Of a stretch of 64,000 nucleotides of DNA, positions 1 through 8,156 are shown in pieces. The notes under the pieces were generated by a model. The model ran no database searches, was not told the origin of the DNA, and saw only the letters and a program-made list of their open reading frames with translations. Both the position numbers and the translations under genes were made by a program. Each line of letters opens with the position of its first letter. Position 1 is the first letter of the stretch. Source of the stretch: E44-bin32 sp034430595 (GTDB lineage: Bacteria; Chloroflexota; Anaerolineae; Anaerolineales; E44-bin32). Where the stretch lies: contig DAOUEL010000027.1 of assembly GCA_034430595.1 (NCBI GenBank), positions 1 through 64,000 of the forward strand, given 5' to 3'.

Positions 1-527
1 CGCGGCCGGCCGATGCGCTGCGCCAGCTCTCCGTAGGTGACATACTCGCCGCGCGGCACGCCCCGTACTGCCCCCAGTACTTTGCGCTGAAAGTCGGTCA
101 TGCCGCTCATGTCGACCGGAACATCAATCGAGCTCAACACACCGGCCAGGTAACGCTGGATCTTTTCGGCAACTGGCCGGACCCGTCCGGGATCGCGAAT
201 CACGGTCCGGCGGCCAGACCTCTCTAGCCGCTCGAGGAAAGCAGCCTCGGATCCTCCGAAGGTCAGAGCATACAACCCGGCACTGCTCAGTGCCAGGAAG
301 AGCTTGCCCACCAGCGGCGCATCGGCTTCATCGTAATAGAGCATCCGCCCGGATTCGGCCTCCAGGGTGAGGGCAGTCTTCTCCAGCGCTGCCTCCACAC
401 GGGCAGCGGGCTGCGCCAAGTAGATTTGGTCAAGTGCAGACAGCAATTCGTCACGCTGCAATTCGCCTTCCTCGTCACCCAACCAGCGCGCCTCCTCGCT
501 GGAAGCCGACCGTCGCAAATTATCCAT
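1..527 (-). CDS. O6-methylguanine-DNA methyltransferase family protein (3' end outside window)
   Basis: Probable DNA repair alkyltransferase of the Ogt/MGMT family. Reading leftwards from an ATG at 527, a long open frame reaches the window edge. The last visible part has the family's DNA-binding signature: FQRKVLGAVRGVPRGEYVTYG followed by ELAQRIGRP. The active-site PCHR cysteine lies beyond the edge and cannot be checked. A typical MGMT N-domain precedes it. Before that come about 65 extra residues, rich in Glu and Leu, that are not expected in a minimal Ogt. The start overlaps the sigma-factor stop (ATGGATAA arrangement), so the two genes are probably translationally coupled. Confident on family; role of the extension unknown. 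Confidence 0.8.
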   Translation of the reverse strand, partial: MDNLRRSASSEEARWLGDEEGELQRDELLSALDQIYLAQPAARVEAALEKTALTLEAESGRMLYYDEADAPLVGKLFLALSSAGLYALTFGGSEAAFLERLERSGRRTVIRDPGRVRPVAEKIQRYLAGVLSSIDVPVDMSGMTDFQRKVLGAVRGVPRGEYVTYGELAQRIGRP

Positions 528-1056
528 TCCCCACCTCCATGCCCTCCACGTCCAGCACCGACCGCAGACTGCGCAGTGCCTGGTACACGTTGGCCCTGGC
601 CGAGTCAGGGCTGCATGCAATCACTTCGCCAATCTCGGCATAGCTCAGCTCCTGATATTTACGCAGGATGAGAGCCGTACGCTGCTTCTCGGGCAGCGAC
701 TGAACCGCCCTTCTGACCCTGGCCAGCTCCAGCTTGCTTTCGACGATCTTCGCCGGCTCGCTCCCCTCGGCTTGATCCCTGTTCTCAAGTGGCCGCTCGT
801 GAGCCCCCTGGCGCTGTCGTTGGCGGAAATGCGTCCGGGCGACGTTCGTGGCAATCGCGTACAGCCAGGCGCGGTAGTTTGAATCCGGCTTTATCCGGTG
901 GTAGGCGCGAAAAGCGCGCAGGAAGGTCTCCTGCAGGCAGTCCTCGGTCTCTACCGCACCAGCCAACTGTCGGAAGAGGTAGGCGAAAATCTCCCTTCCA
1001 AACTGATCGACAAGCTGGGCGAAATCCGGTTTGTTTGAAGCTGTGTTTGTGGTCAT
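520..1056 (-). CDS. RNA polymerase sigma factor, ECF/sigma-70 family
   Basis: A 178-residue sigma factor that would direct core RNA polymerase to a small regulon. The N-terminal half holds region 2 (LVDQFGREIFAYLFRQL, then EDCLQETFLRAFRAYHR and YRAWLYAIATNVARTHFR). The C-terminal half holds region 4 (VQSLPEKQRTALILRKYQ, then SYAEIGEVIACSPDSARANV). Length and order match an ECF factor with only regions 2 and 4. No separate anti-sigma gene follows; the next gene, overlapping its stop, is the alkyltransferase, whose N-terminal extension occupies the usual anti-sigma position. This suggests a link with alkylation damage, but that is inference. No clear own promoter was identified. Confidence 0.9.
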   Translation of the reverse strand: MTTNTASNKPDFAQLVDQFGREIFAYLFRQLAGAVETEDCLQETFLRAFRAYHRIKPDSNYRAWLYAIATNVARTHFRQRQRQGAHERPLENRDQAEGSEPAKIVESKLELARVRRAVQSLPEKQRTALILRKYQELSYAEIGEVIACSPDSARANVYQALRSLRSVLDVEGMEVGNG

Positions 1057-1141
1057 CTATTAAATAAAACCACGCACCCGGTTAAATGTGAAATTGAGAC
1101 AGGAGTTTGGAATTGTTGATACCGGAACCGGAATGAACGCT

Positions 1142-1924
1142 TCACGCGCCTTCCGCGGTCTGGTTCATATTCCAGATCATGCGGAGACCATCCAGCGTCA
1201 GCCAGGGGGCCTGGATTTCGATCGCCTCTGTCTCGGCCGCGATCAGGCTTACCAGGCCGCCGGTGCCGATGACCTTCATCGTCGGGCCGAGCTCATTTCG
1301 AAAGCGCGCCACCATGCCTTCAACCAGCCCGACGTAGCCAAAGAGCAATCCGGATTGGATCGCATGCACGGTGTTGCGACCGATTGGGCCCGGCGGACGG
1401 GTGATATCGACGCGCGGCAGTTTGGCCGTCCGCAGGAATAGTGCATCAGCCGCGATCCCAATGCCGGGAGCGATCGCACCGCCCAGGTATTCGCCCTCGG
1501 CGGAGATCGCGTCGAAGGTGGTGGCCGTTCCGAAATCAACAACGCAGGCTGGTCCCCCGTACAGCTGCAGGACCGCCACGGCATCGACCACGCGATCGGC
1601 ACCCAGGGCATGCTTTGGATCTTCGTAGCGTATGCTCAAACCGGTTTTTACACCGGCATCAACAATGAAAGGCTCAAGCTTCAAGTAACTTCGACAGGCC
1701 TGTGTGAAAGCCCCCGTTAAAGGAGGGACGACCGAAGCCAGCGCTACGGCGCTCACTTCCTCCTCTCCGAGATCGGCATGTTCAAGCAGGCCGAGAAGCT
1801 GCAAGCCGTACTCATCCGGCATCCGGTCGTGAACCGTGGCCAGACGCCAGGCTTGAACCAGTTCATCCCCGTCATATAACCCGAGCGTGATGTTGGTATT
1901 CCCGATATCGATTGCCAGCAGCAT
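1142..1924 (-). CDS. coaX: Type III pantothenate kinase
   Basis: Phosphorylates pantothenate with ATP, the first step of CoA synthesis from pantothenate. The 260-residue protein starts with the ASKHA phosphate motif (AIDIGNTN), has the GADR motif near residue 109 and the second phosphate loop VVDFGTATTFD near residue 129, all typical of CoaX. Type III enzymes are generally insensitive to CoA feedback. It is the last gene of the panB-panE-panC-coaX operon and starts 5 nt after the panC stop, so one transcript covers synthesis of pantothenate from ketoisovalerate (plus beta-alanine) and its activation. Confidence 0.95.
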   Translation of the reverse strand: MLLAIDIGNTNITLGLYDGDELVQAWRLATVHDRMPDEYGLQLLGLLEHADLGEEEVSAVALASVVPPLTGAFTQACRSYLKLEPFIVDAGVKTGLSIRYEDPKHALGADRVVDAVAVLQLYGGPACVVDFGTATTFDAISAEGEYLGGAIAPGIGIAADALFLRTAKLPRVDITRPPGPIGRNTVHAIQSGLLFGYVGLVEGMVARFRNELGPTMKVIGTGGLVSLIAAETEAIEIQAPWLTLDGLRMIWNMNQTAEGA

Positions 1925-1929
1925 CGTGG

Positions 1930-2775
1930 TCAGCCCTCGCTTTCGCCTACGATTGCATTATCAATCAGGCGCGTCTTTCCAACGTAGACCGCCATAGAAA
2001 ACAAAGCCCGGTCGATCGCTCCATGCAGCTCCTCCAGCGTGTCCGGGTCGGCAGCGGAAACGTACTGCGGCTGGGCCAGCGGTTCGGCATCCAAGACCGC
2101 TGCCATCACCTTGCGCAGCTCTTCCGCTTCACGCTCTCCCCCTTTAAAAGCCTCGACCGCTGCACGCAACGAACGCGACAGGGCTGTTGCTGCTTTCCGC
2201 TGCGGTCCTGTCAGGTAGGTATTGCGGCTCGACAGCGCCAGTCCGTCCGCTTCACGCACGATCGGGCAGACCACCACCTCGACCGGGAAAAGCAGGTCTG
2301 TGACCATGCGCTGGATCACACGTGCCTGCTGGGCGTCCTTCTGGCCGAAAAACGCCTGCTGGGGTTGAAAGGCAAGAAACAGCTTCGCCACGACAGTCGT
2401 CACGCCGCGAAAATGACCGGGGCGCTGAGCGCCTTCCAGAAACTGTGTCAGCTCTTCGACCGTTACCCATGTCTGCGCGCCGGGCGAATAAAGCTCCGCA
2501 TCGGTCGGTGTCCATACCAGGTCGACGCCCTCCGCTTCCAGCATCGCCAGGTCCCGCTCCAGGTCGCGCGGGTAGGCTTCCAGGTCCTCGGTCGGACCGA
2601 ACTGGGTCGGGTTGACATAGATGCTTACACCGACGCTGGCGCAGCGATCCTTCGCTGCCCGTACGAGCGACATATGACCCTCGTGAAGAAAACCCATCGT
2701 AGGCACCAGCCCGAAAGGTTCGGGCAGCCTGGCGCGCTCCTGCCGTAGTTCTTGCAGCTCACTGAGGACTTTCAT
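1930..2775 (-). CDS. panC: Pantothenate synthetase (pantoate--beta-alanine ligase)
   Basis: Joins pantoate and beta-alanine via a pantoyl-adenylate intermediate. The 281-residue protein has the HIGH-like nucleotide motif (VPTMGFLHEGHMSLV), the YVNPTQFGPTEDL pantoate-site segment, the FFGQKDAQQ motif and the KMSKS-equivalent LSSRNTYL. I place the start at the ATG at 2775, which overlaps the panE stop in an ATGA arrangement. An upstream in-frame ATG at 2823 would add 16 residues lying inside panE and lacking homology. Confidence 0.95.
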   Translation of the reverse strand: MKVLSELQELRQERARLPEPFGLVPTMGFLHEGHMSLVRAAKDRCASVGVSIYVNPTQFGPTEDLEAYPRDLERDLAMLEAEGVDLVWTPTDAELYSPGAQTWVTVEELTQFLEGAQRPGHFRGVTTVVAKLFLAFQPQQAFFGQKDAQQARVIQRMVTDLLFPVEVVVCPIVREADGLALSSRNTYLTGPQRKAATALSRSLRAAVEAFKGGEREAEELRKVMAAVLDAEPLAQPQYVSAADPDTLEELHGAIDRALFSMAVYVGKTRLIDNAIVGESEG

Positions 2776-3695
2776 GCTTGCATCGCACCCTTTCTTGCCG
2801 CTCGAGCGCGGACCAGATTCCACAGCGCCCGGTTGACGGGCGTATCAACACCTAGGCTTTCACCTTCACGAACCACCGCTCCGCAGATGGCGTCGATCTC
2901 CGTCGGGGCGCCTCTGCGGATGTCCTGCAGCATGGAGGAGAGGTTCGCTCCTGTCCGCTCTGCAACCGCAAGCGTTTCACCCACCGGGTCAGTAAAAGCC
3001 AGCCTCACACCGCGTGCGCTGGCGACCGCCGCCGTCTCTTCAACTGCCGTGCGCATGACGTCTTCCAGGCCGGGCAGCTCACGCAGAGCGCCGTTGGTTA
3101 CTTCGAGCAGCGCACTGACCGGGTTGATGCCGGTGTTGACCGCAAGTTTGCTCCACTGCAGGCTAATTACATCATCGACCCGCTGGATCTCGAAGCCGGC
3201 CGACTCAAGCAGGCCTGTCAGCCGGTCTAATCCGGGATGAGGCGCCAGATAGGTGGGGCCGAGGCCGCCAACTCGTACATGTGCGGGGCCAAGCAGTGTC
3301 GCTCCGCAGGTGGTCACGCCCAGAGCTGCACGCTCAGCGCCGATCGTCCCGGCCAGGATCTCGAGATTTCCAAGACCATTCTGCAGCGTTAACGCCAGCC
3401 CGTCAGGCAGCAAGCAGCGGGCGAGTTGCTCCGCAGCCCGGTCCGTCTGCCACGACTTAACCAATACGAGCGCCAGCGCCGCACCACGGCAGGGCTCGAC
3501 CTCGCGCGCAACCTGCACGCGTGCCTGGCGCAGCGAACCATCGGGCTCGATCAACTGGATCCCATCCGACTGCAGCGCATTCAAACCATCTTCCCAGGAA
3601 CCCAGCAGCGTGACCTGCGCAACATCCGCCAGGCGGGCTCCAAAGAAGCACGCCATCGCCCCCGTACCCAGGATCAGGATCGAGTCGGATTTCAT
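2772..3695 (-). CDS. panE: 2-dehydropantoate 2-reductase
   Basis: Reduces ketopantoate to pantoate with NADPH. The 307-residue protein begins with a Rossmann motif of the PanE kind (ILGTGAMACFFGARLA). It carries the catalytic lysine region LQWSKLAVNTGINPVSAL, and a C-terminal ApbA-type helical domain with the substrate-binding segment SSMLQDIRRGAPTEIDAICG. It overlaps panB upstream and panC downstream, each by 4 nt (ATGA), indicating tight translational coupling. Confidence 0.93.
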   Translation of the reverse strand: MKSDSILILGTGAMACFFGARLADVAQVTLLGSWEDGLNALQSDGIQLIEPDGSLRQARVQVAREVEPCRGAALALVLVKSWQTDRAAEQLARCLLPDGLALTLQNGLGNLEILAGTIGAERAALGVTTCGATLLGPAHVRVGGLGPTYLAPHPGLDRLTGLLESAGFEIQRVDDVISLQWSKLAVNTGINPVSALLEVTNGALRELPGLEDVMRTAVEETAAVASARGVRLAFTDPVGETLAVAERTGANLSSMLQDIRRGAPTEIDAICGAVVREGESLGVDTPVNRALWNLVRARAARKGAMQA

Positions 3696-4579
3696 GCGTC
3701 TCCTGTGCCTTCTTCAAGTGCACTGCCCAGCGCTTCCCAGGCTTCGTCACTCATGCTGAAGGTATGTTCACCCGCCGGGAAGCGGCCCAGCTGAACATCC
3801 TCGCTGTAGGCAGTAAAAGCCTGCTGCATGAGCTGGTGGAATTGCGCATACTGCTTGACAAAGCGCGGCGTGAAGCGGTCAAACATCCCCAGCAGGTCAT
3901 GGGTAACCAGGACCTGTCCATCGCAGTCGGGTCCAGCGCCAATGCCGATGGTCGGGATGTCGAGCTTCTGCGTGAGGAGCGCGCCCAGCCGGCTGGGAAT
4001 CGACTCGAGCACCAAGGCGAAACATCCGGCATCTTGAAGTTCCTGCGCGTCAGCAAGCAGCCGCAGCGCAGCATCCGGTGAACGGCCCTGGGCGCGAAAA
4101 CCACCCAGTTGATGAACCGATTGGGGCGTCAATCCGAGATGCCCAACAACCGGAATGCCGGCCGAGACGATCGCCGCCACCGCCTCGGCTCGTTCATGAC
4201 CTCCCTCAAGCTTGACGGCATCCATCCCGGCTTCCTGCAGGAAGCGGCCCGCATTGCGCACGGCATCGGCGGTCGAAGCTTGATAAGACATGAAAGGCAT
4301 ATCGCCAATCAGCAGTGCCCGGTGCGCGCCGCGCGCCACCGCCCGGCAGTGATGCAGCATGTCATCCATCGTGACTGGCAGGGTGGTCTCATATCCCAGC
4401 ACGACCATGCCCAGCGAATCTCCGACCAGGATCGAATCGATCCCAGCCCGGTCGATGGCTGCCGCCGTGCCGTAATCGTAGGCGGTGAGCATTGTGATCG
4501 GCTCGTGGCGGGCTTTCTTATCGCGGAAAGTTTGCGTGGTGACCCTGGGTTCGGGTCGGGGAGTAGGTTCTGTTGACAT
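3692..4579 (-). CDS. panB: 3-methyl-2-oxobutanoate hydroxymethyltransferase
   Basis: Ketopantoate hydroxymethyltransferase, the first committed step of pantothenate synthesis; it uses 5,10-methylene-THF and ketoisovalerate. Of the 295 residues, the first 20 are a variable Pro/Thr-rich lead. The TIM-barrel core follows: MLTAYDYGTAAAIDRAG, the metal-ligand VGDSLGMVVLGYETTLPVT, the KLEGG segment, and GIGAGPDCDGQVLVTHDLLG. A strong AGGAGG precedes the ATG by about 9 nt. It leads the pan operon and has a roughly 125-nt leader after a TATAAT box. The folate cofactor links it loosely to the one-carbon genes further right. Confidence 0.95.
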   Translation of the reverse strand: MSTEPTPRPEPRVTTQTFRDKKARHEPITMLTAYDYGTAAAIDRAGIDSILVGDSLGMVVLGYETTLPVTMDDMLHHCRAVARGAHRALLIGDMPFMSYQASTADAVRNAGRFLQEAGMDAVKLEGGHERAEAVAAIVSAGIPVVGHLGLTPQSVHQLGGFRAQGRSPDAALRLLADAQELQDAGCFALVLESIPSRLGALLTQKLDIPTIGIGAGPDCDGQVLVTHDLLGMFDRFTPRFVKQYAQFHQLMQQAFTAYSEDVQLGRFPAGEHTFSMSDEAWEALGSALEEGTGDA

Positions 4580-4628
4580 GGCTATCTCCTCCTGCGAGTG
4601 AGATGCGCTCTGGCCCTCGAATCAAAGA

Positions 4629-4649
4629 CCCGCCCGGGCCTGGGGCGGG
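4629..4649 (-). promoter_or_regulatory. GC-rich hairpin in panB leader
   Basis: CCCGCCC (4629-4635) can pair with GGGCGGG (4643-4649), and on the minus strand this is followed by TCTTTG. It lies between the panB -10 box and its ribosome-binding site. It could be a weak attenuator or simply leader structure; the U-run is short. Confidence 0.3.
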
Positions 4650-4709
4650 ACGCGAGGCAATGCAGCTCGGCTGCCGTCTTGGTCGTGGCCCGATCCAAGC
4701 GGCAGCCAA

Positions 4710-4715
4710 ATTATA
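4710..4715 (-). promoter_or_regulatory. -10 box of the pan operon
   Basis: A perfect TATAAT on the minus strand about 130 nt before the panB ATG. The -35 region has only a weak match. It implies a leader of about 125 nt before panB. Confidence 0.55.
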
Positions 4716-4797
4716 GCAAAGATTTGACCTGAATCTCACGTCTCTTACCCGGGAGAGGTTGGCCTCGAAGGGTGTGGACGGGACTGGCTTGCTAGCC

Positions 4798-6654
4798 TCA
4801 GGCTGAGGCCGGTGCACTCTCGAGATCGGTGTGCCGATCACGGACACTGCTGGTCAGGCTCAGCAGACCAAAACCCAAGATGCCCGACAGCAGCGATGCA
4901 GCCAGGATTCCCAATTTTGCGGCGTCCAGCGTGGCGGGGTCCTCGAAAGCGGCGTTGCCGATGAACAGCGCCATCGTGAACCCGATCCCGGCCAGAAAGG
5001 TGGCGCCGATCAACTGACGCCACTCCACTCGCGCCGGCATTTCTCCGATTCCAAGACGAACCGCCAGCCAGGCGAAGAGTGTGATCCCTAGGGGTTTCCC
5101 GATGAAGAGACCGAGAATCACACCGAGCGCAACACGGCTGCCAAGCATTTCTCCCAGGCCGCCAGAGAGCGAGACGCCGGCGTTCGCCAGGGCGAAGACC
5201 GGCAGCACGAAGTAAGTCGCCCAAGGTGTGAGCGCATGCTCCAGGCGCTGTGCCGGCGATTGCATACGCTCGGCGATGGCTTCCAGCGCGTGTGCGGCAG
5301 CCTGGCGCTGGTCATTTAGTTGGATCTGCTCCTGAGGCAGTTCGGGTTCAACACCCCCGAGGATTGCGATGCACTGTGCCATAAAGGCTTCAGCTCGTGC
5401 GCGCGTGCGAGCCGGGATCGTCAGCGCCAGGATCACGCCCGCAATGGTCGCGTGCAGCCCAGACTGCAGGAATGCGACCCACAGCACGATGCCGAGCAGG
5501 GCGTACGGCAGCGGATTTCGGACGCCAAGCGCGTTCAATGCCACCAAGATCAGGACGATCACCGCCGCCACGCCTAACGCCGACCAGGCAATGCCCGAGG
5601 AGTAGAAGATCGCCAGGACAAGTACGGCGCCCAGATCGTCGCCGATCGCCAGCGCCGTGAAGAAGACCCGTAACGAAAATGGGACCCGCCTTCCTAGCAG
5701 CGCCATCAAGCCCAGCATGAAGGCGATGTCGGTCGCCATTGGGACCGCCCAACCGACGATATTGGCTGTATTGAAGTTCAGCGCGCTGTAGATCAAGGCT
5801 GGCCCGATCATTCCTCCAAGGGCGGCTATCAAAGGAAGTGCCGCCCGGCGTGGCGAAGCCAGCTCTCCAATGGTCACCTCACGCTTGATCTCCAAGCCAA
5901 CGATGAAGAAAAAGAGCGCCATCAGGCCGTCGTTGATCCAGTGGATTAAATGTTCGGTCAGCCCTCCCCCGCCAAAGGTGATTGCCAGATCCATATTCAG
6001 CAGCCGGAAGTAACTTTCCGCCTGGCCGCTGTTAGCCCAGATGAGTGCAATGACCGAAGCCAGCAGGAGCAGGATGCCGCCCGAAGCCTGTAGCCTGGCA
6101 AAGCGCTGAAAGAGGCTGCGAACCTGGACACCCAGCGGGCGCTCGATCTCCTCCTCAAGCGATTCGACGTCCCAAGGCCCGTCGTAGCGTTCACCGTTGA
6201 CGTAAAAGGTCGGCGTGCCGTTCACGCCGCTCCGCATGCCGCTTCGAAAATCCTCGTTGACCTGATCGGCATATACGTGCTCCCGAAGGTCGCGTTTGAA
6301 GCGCTCGACGTCGAGGCCGATCTGGCCGGCGTATCGAATGAGCGCGTCGTCATCCAGCTCATCCTGGTTGGCGAAGAGCATGTCGTGCATCTCCCAGAAC
6401 TTGCCCTGTGCCGCGGCTGCTTCTGCTGCTTCTGCCGCATGCTGTGCGTGCACATGCGAGGTCCGAACCGGAAAATGACGGAAGACATAGGAAAAGCGAT
6501 CGCCCAATCGCTCCTGCAGCTCGCGCACTATGCCCTGGGCTTGCAGACAATGCGGGCACTCATAATCGCCGTACTCCAGGAAGATAACGGCAGCTTCAGA
6601 CGGCCCGCGCAGGTGATCCCGGTCATCAACCGGAGGAGTGAGTTGTGCTGCCAT
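4798..6654 (-). CDS. nhaA: Na+/H+ antiporter NhaA with N-terminal DsbA-like thioredoxin domain
   Basis: A 618-residue two-part protein. Residues ~10-180 form a DsbA/thioredoxin domain with a CPHC redox motif (EYGDYECPHCLQ), an alpha-helical insert and the cis-Pro segment GVNGTPTFYVNGERY. Residues ~190-610 form an NhaA antiporter with about 11-12 membrane segments. It keeps the key motifs ATDIAFMLG and LAIGDDLGAV (the paired aspartates), and the C-terminal GIGFTMALFIG. I chose the ATG at 6654 because AGAGGAG lies 8 nt before it; the ATG at 6681 has none. NhaA exports Na+ for H+ at the inner membrane. Such fusions occur in other phyla; what the redox domain does for transport is not known. No signal peptide precedes the thioredoxin domain, which may therefore be cytoplasmic. 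Confidence 0.93.
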   Translation of the reverse strand: MAAQLTPPVDDRDHLRGPSEAAVIFLEYGDYECPHCLQAQGIVRELQERLGDRFSYVFRHFPVRTSHVHAQHAAEAAEAAAAQGKFWEMHDMLFANQDELDDDALIRYAGQIGLDVERFKRDLREHVYADQVNEDFRSGMRSGVNGTPTFYVNGERYDGPWDVESLEEEIERPLGVQVRSLFQRFARLQASGGILLLLASVIALIWANSGQAESYFRLLNMDLAITFGGGGLTEHLIHWINDGLMALFFFIVGLEIKREVTIGELASPRRAALPLIAALGGMIGPALIYSALNFNTANIVGWAVPMATDIAFMLGLMALLGRRVPFSLRVFFTALAIGDDLGAVLVLAIFYSSGIAWSALGVAAVIVLILVALNALGVRNPLPYALLGIVLWVAFLQSGLHATIAGVILALTIPARTRARAEAFMAQCIAILGGVEPELPQEQIQLNDQRQAAAHALEAIAERMQSPAQRLEHALTPWATYFVLPVFALANAGVSLSGGLGEMLGSRVALGVILGLFIGKPLGITLFAWLAVRLGIGEMPARVEWRQLIGATFLAGIGFTMALFIGNAAFEDPATLDAAKLGILAASLLSGILGFGLLSLTSSVRDRHTDLESAPASA

Positions 6655-6965
6655 GCTGGTGCTCCTCTCTCGTAGGTGCAATCACGCTTCGACGGCGAAA
6701 TCAAAGTCGAAACACGCGATCGTTTTCACACTGACCTCATGATATCGTCCGGCGCTCGACGGCCATGGTCTACCGCCGCAGTTAATTCGTAGATGCCAAT
6801 CGTACTTTCTCATAGTGGTTCCGAGTTGGAATTGTACCGGAAGAATATTTGGGTTCAAGAAGCGTTCGGATTTTGCCACCGGCAGGATCCTGTCCGATTC
6901 AAGTTCAGGCATGCTGCCCTGAGACATTGCGGACCAGCACGCGGCGGATGCGTTAGAATTTGATC
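6655..6965. other. Intergenic region between nhaA and the YbaK-like gene
   Basis: About 310 nt between divergent genes. It contains an 81-codon minus-strand open frame (6682-6927) with no recognisable family, which I do not call. A TAGAAT box at 6954-6959 serves the rightward gene. No clear nhaA promoter was identified. Confidence 0.4.
6954..6959 (+). promoter_or_regulatory. -10 box, probably leaderless transcript
   Basis: TAGAAT ends 6 nt before the ATG at 6966, so transcription should start at or next to the start codon. There is no Shine-Dalgarno sequence. Confidence 0.5.
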
Positions 6966-7466
6966 ATGATGACCACTTCAACGCCTGTCACCCTTGCGCT
7001 GGATGCCGCCGGAATTCCTTACCGCCTTTTCCTTCACCAGCAGCCGGTCCGTTCGCTCGAGCAGGCGGCGCGCGAGCGCGGGCTCTCGCCAGAGCAGATC
7101 GTCCGGTCGCTGCTTTTCCGCCTCGAAGGGCAGCAGTATCTCATGGCACTTGTCCCGGGCCCAAGCCAGGTCGATTGGTCGAAGTTGAGGCATTACCTGG
7201 GCGTCTCACGCGTGACGACCGCTGATGCGGATGAGGTGCGCAGCGTGACCGGCTACGAGCCGGGAGCAGTCTCGCCCTTCGGCCTGCAGCATGAACTCAG
7301 GATCCTGGCCGATCCATGCCTGCAACAGCTGGAAGTTGTATCGCTCGGGGCGGGAATCCGGAACGCCGGAATTATCTTAACTCGCGAGGATCTGGTGCGC
7401 GCGCTAAAGATCGAGTGGGTTGATCTACGCACCGACGACTGTCCCCCCATGGATTTCAGCCTGTAA
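6966..7466 (+). CDS. YbaK/EbsC-family aminoacyl-tRNA deacylase-like protein
   Basis: A 166-residue YbaK/ProX fold protein, a family that hydrolyses mis-charged aminoacyl-tRNAs in trans. Recognisable segments are SLEQAARERGLSPEQIVRSLLF, LVPGPSQVDWSKLRHYLG and the GYEPGAVSPFG turn. The usual catalytic lysine of the VK(S/T)L motif is an arginine here (IVRSLLF), unlike the second paralogue at 29238-29702. Activity may therefore differ or be lost. Two adjacent ATGs (6966, 6969) are both possible starts. The 3' end overlaps the convergent hydrolase gene by 11 nt. Confidence 0.8.
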   Translation: MMTTSTPVTLALDAAGIPYRLFLHQQPVRSLEQAARERGLSPEQIVRSLLFRLEGQQYLMALVPGPSQVDWSKLRHYLGVSRVTTADADEVRSVTGYEPGAVSPFGLQHELRILADPCLQQLEVVSLGAGIRNAGIILTREDLVRALKIEWVDLRTDDCPPMDFSL

Positions 7467-8106
7467 GAAAAGTTATAACCCCAGCAACGGCCCGTTTAAG
7501 AGCAGAGAACGTGCCATCCAGATTACTTTCGACGTTCAGGCTGTGGTCGGCGTTTGCTATCTCTATCAATTCAAAAGGTCGTCCAGAGCGCATGCTCTCG
7601 AGCGTATCACGATCGTAGAAACGGTCCGCGGTGCCGACCACGATCAGCGATTCCTGCCGGGTTTCAAGAAATGCGGGGGCAAAAAGCGGTACGTAAAGCG
7701 GGGGTGTCAGGTAGACCATGCGGGCGTTCTCGAGCGCTGGCATCGTTGAGGCCAGCGTGGCGATCAAGGCCGCCCCAAGTGACTTCCCAACCAGCGCCAC
7801 CCGGCCCTTGCGGCTCATCCCGAGAACCTCTTTCAGCGCCGCCGACACTTCCTCGACCATATCCGGCAGCGCCGAGAGCGTGAACGGTTCACCGGCTGCC
7901 TGGTAGCTGTAGGTGAGGGCGAGCGTGCTCCAGCCAGCCTCACGCAAGGTCAACCTCGGGTAGTACAGCAGCGGTCCATCCACACCATAATGATCCCCGG
8001 GCAATGTGACCAGCAGTGAGTCCACCTCGCCGTCCCCGGGAAAATACTTGTGGACCAGCAGCCCGCCGGAAGCGCTGCGAAGCGATAGGTTTACCGGTTG
8101 GCTCAT
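7456..8106 (-). CDS. Alpha/beta-hydrolase family protein
   Basis: A 216-residue cytoplasmic protein with an alpha/beta-hydrolase triad: nucleophile elbow VGKSLGAAL (Ser near residue 115), acid in VVGTADRFYD, and histidine in ANADHSLN. An early LPGDHYGVDGPLLYYP segment resembles the oxyanion strand region. The substrate cannot be told. The ATG at 8106 is chosen because GGGAGG lies just upstream; the longer frame to 8142 has no such site. It converges on the YbaK-like gene with an 11-nt overlap. Confidence 0.7.
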   Translation of the reverse strand: MSQPVNLSLRSASGGLLVHKYFPGDGEVDSLLVTLPGDHYGVDGPLLYYPRLTLREAGWSTLALTYSYQAAGEPFTLSALPDMVEEVSAALKEVLGMSRKGRVALVGKSLGAALIATLASTMPALENARMVYLTPPLYVPLFAPAFLETRQESLIVVGTADRFYDRDTLESMRSGRPFELIEIANADHSLNVESNLDGTFSALKRAVAGVITFLTG

Positions 8107-8156
8107 ACGACCTCCCGACTGCCACCGGGTATCCGGAAGCAACCTACTGCGGATAC

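Noticed and set aside
6682..6927. 81-codon minus-strand frame upstream of nhaA
   Set aside because: No family resemblance, no ribosome-binding site of its own, and odd composition; more likely the nhaA leader region.
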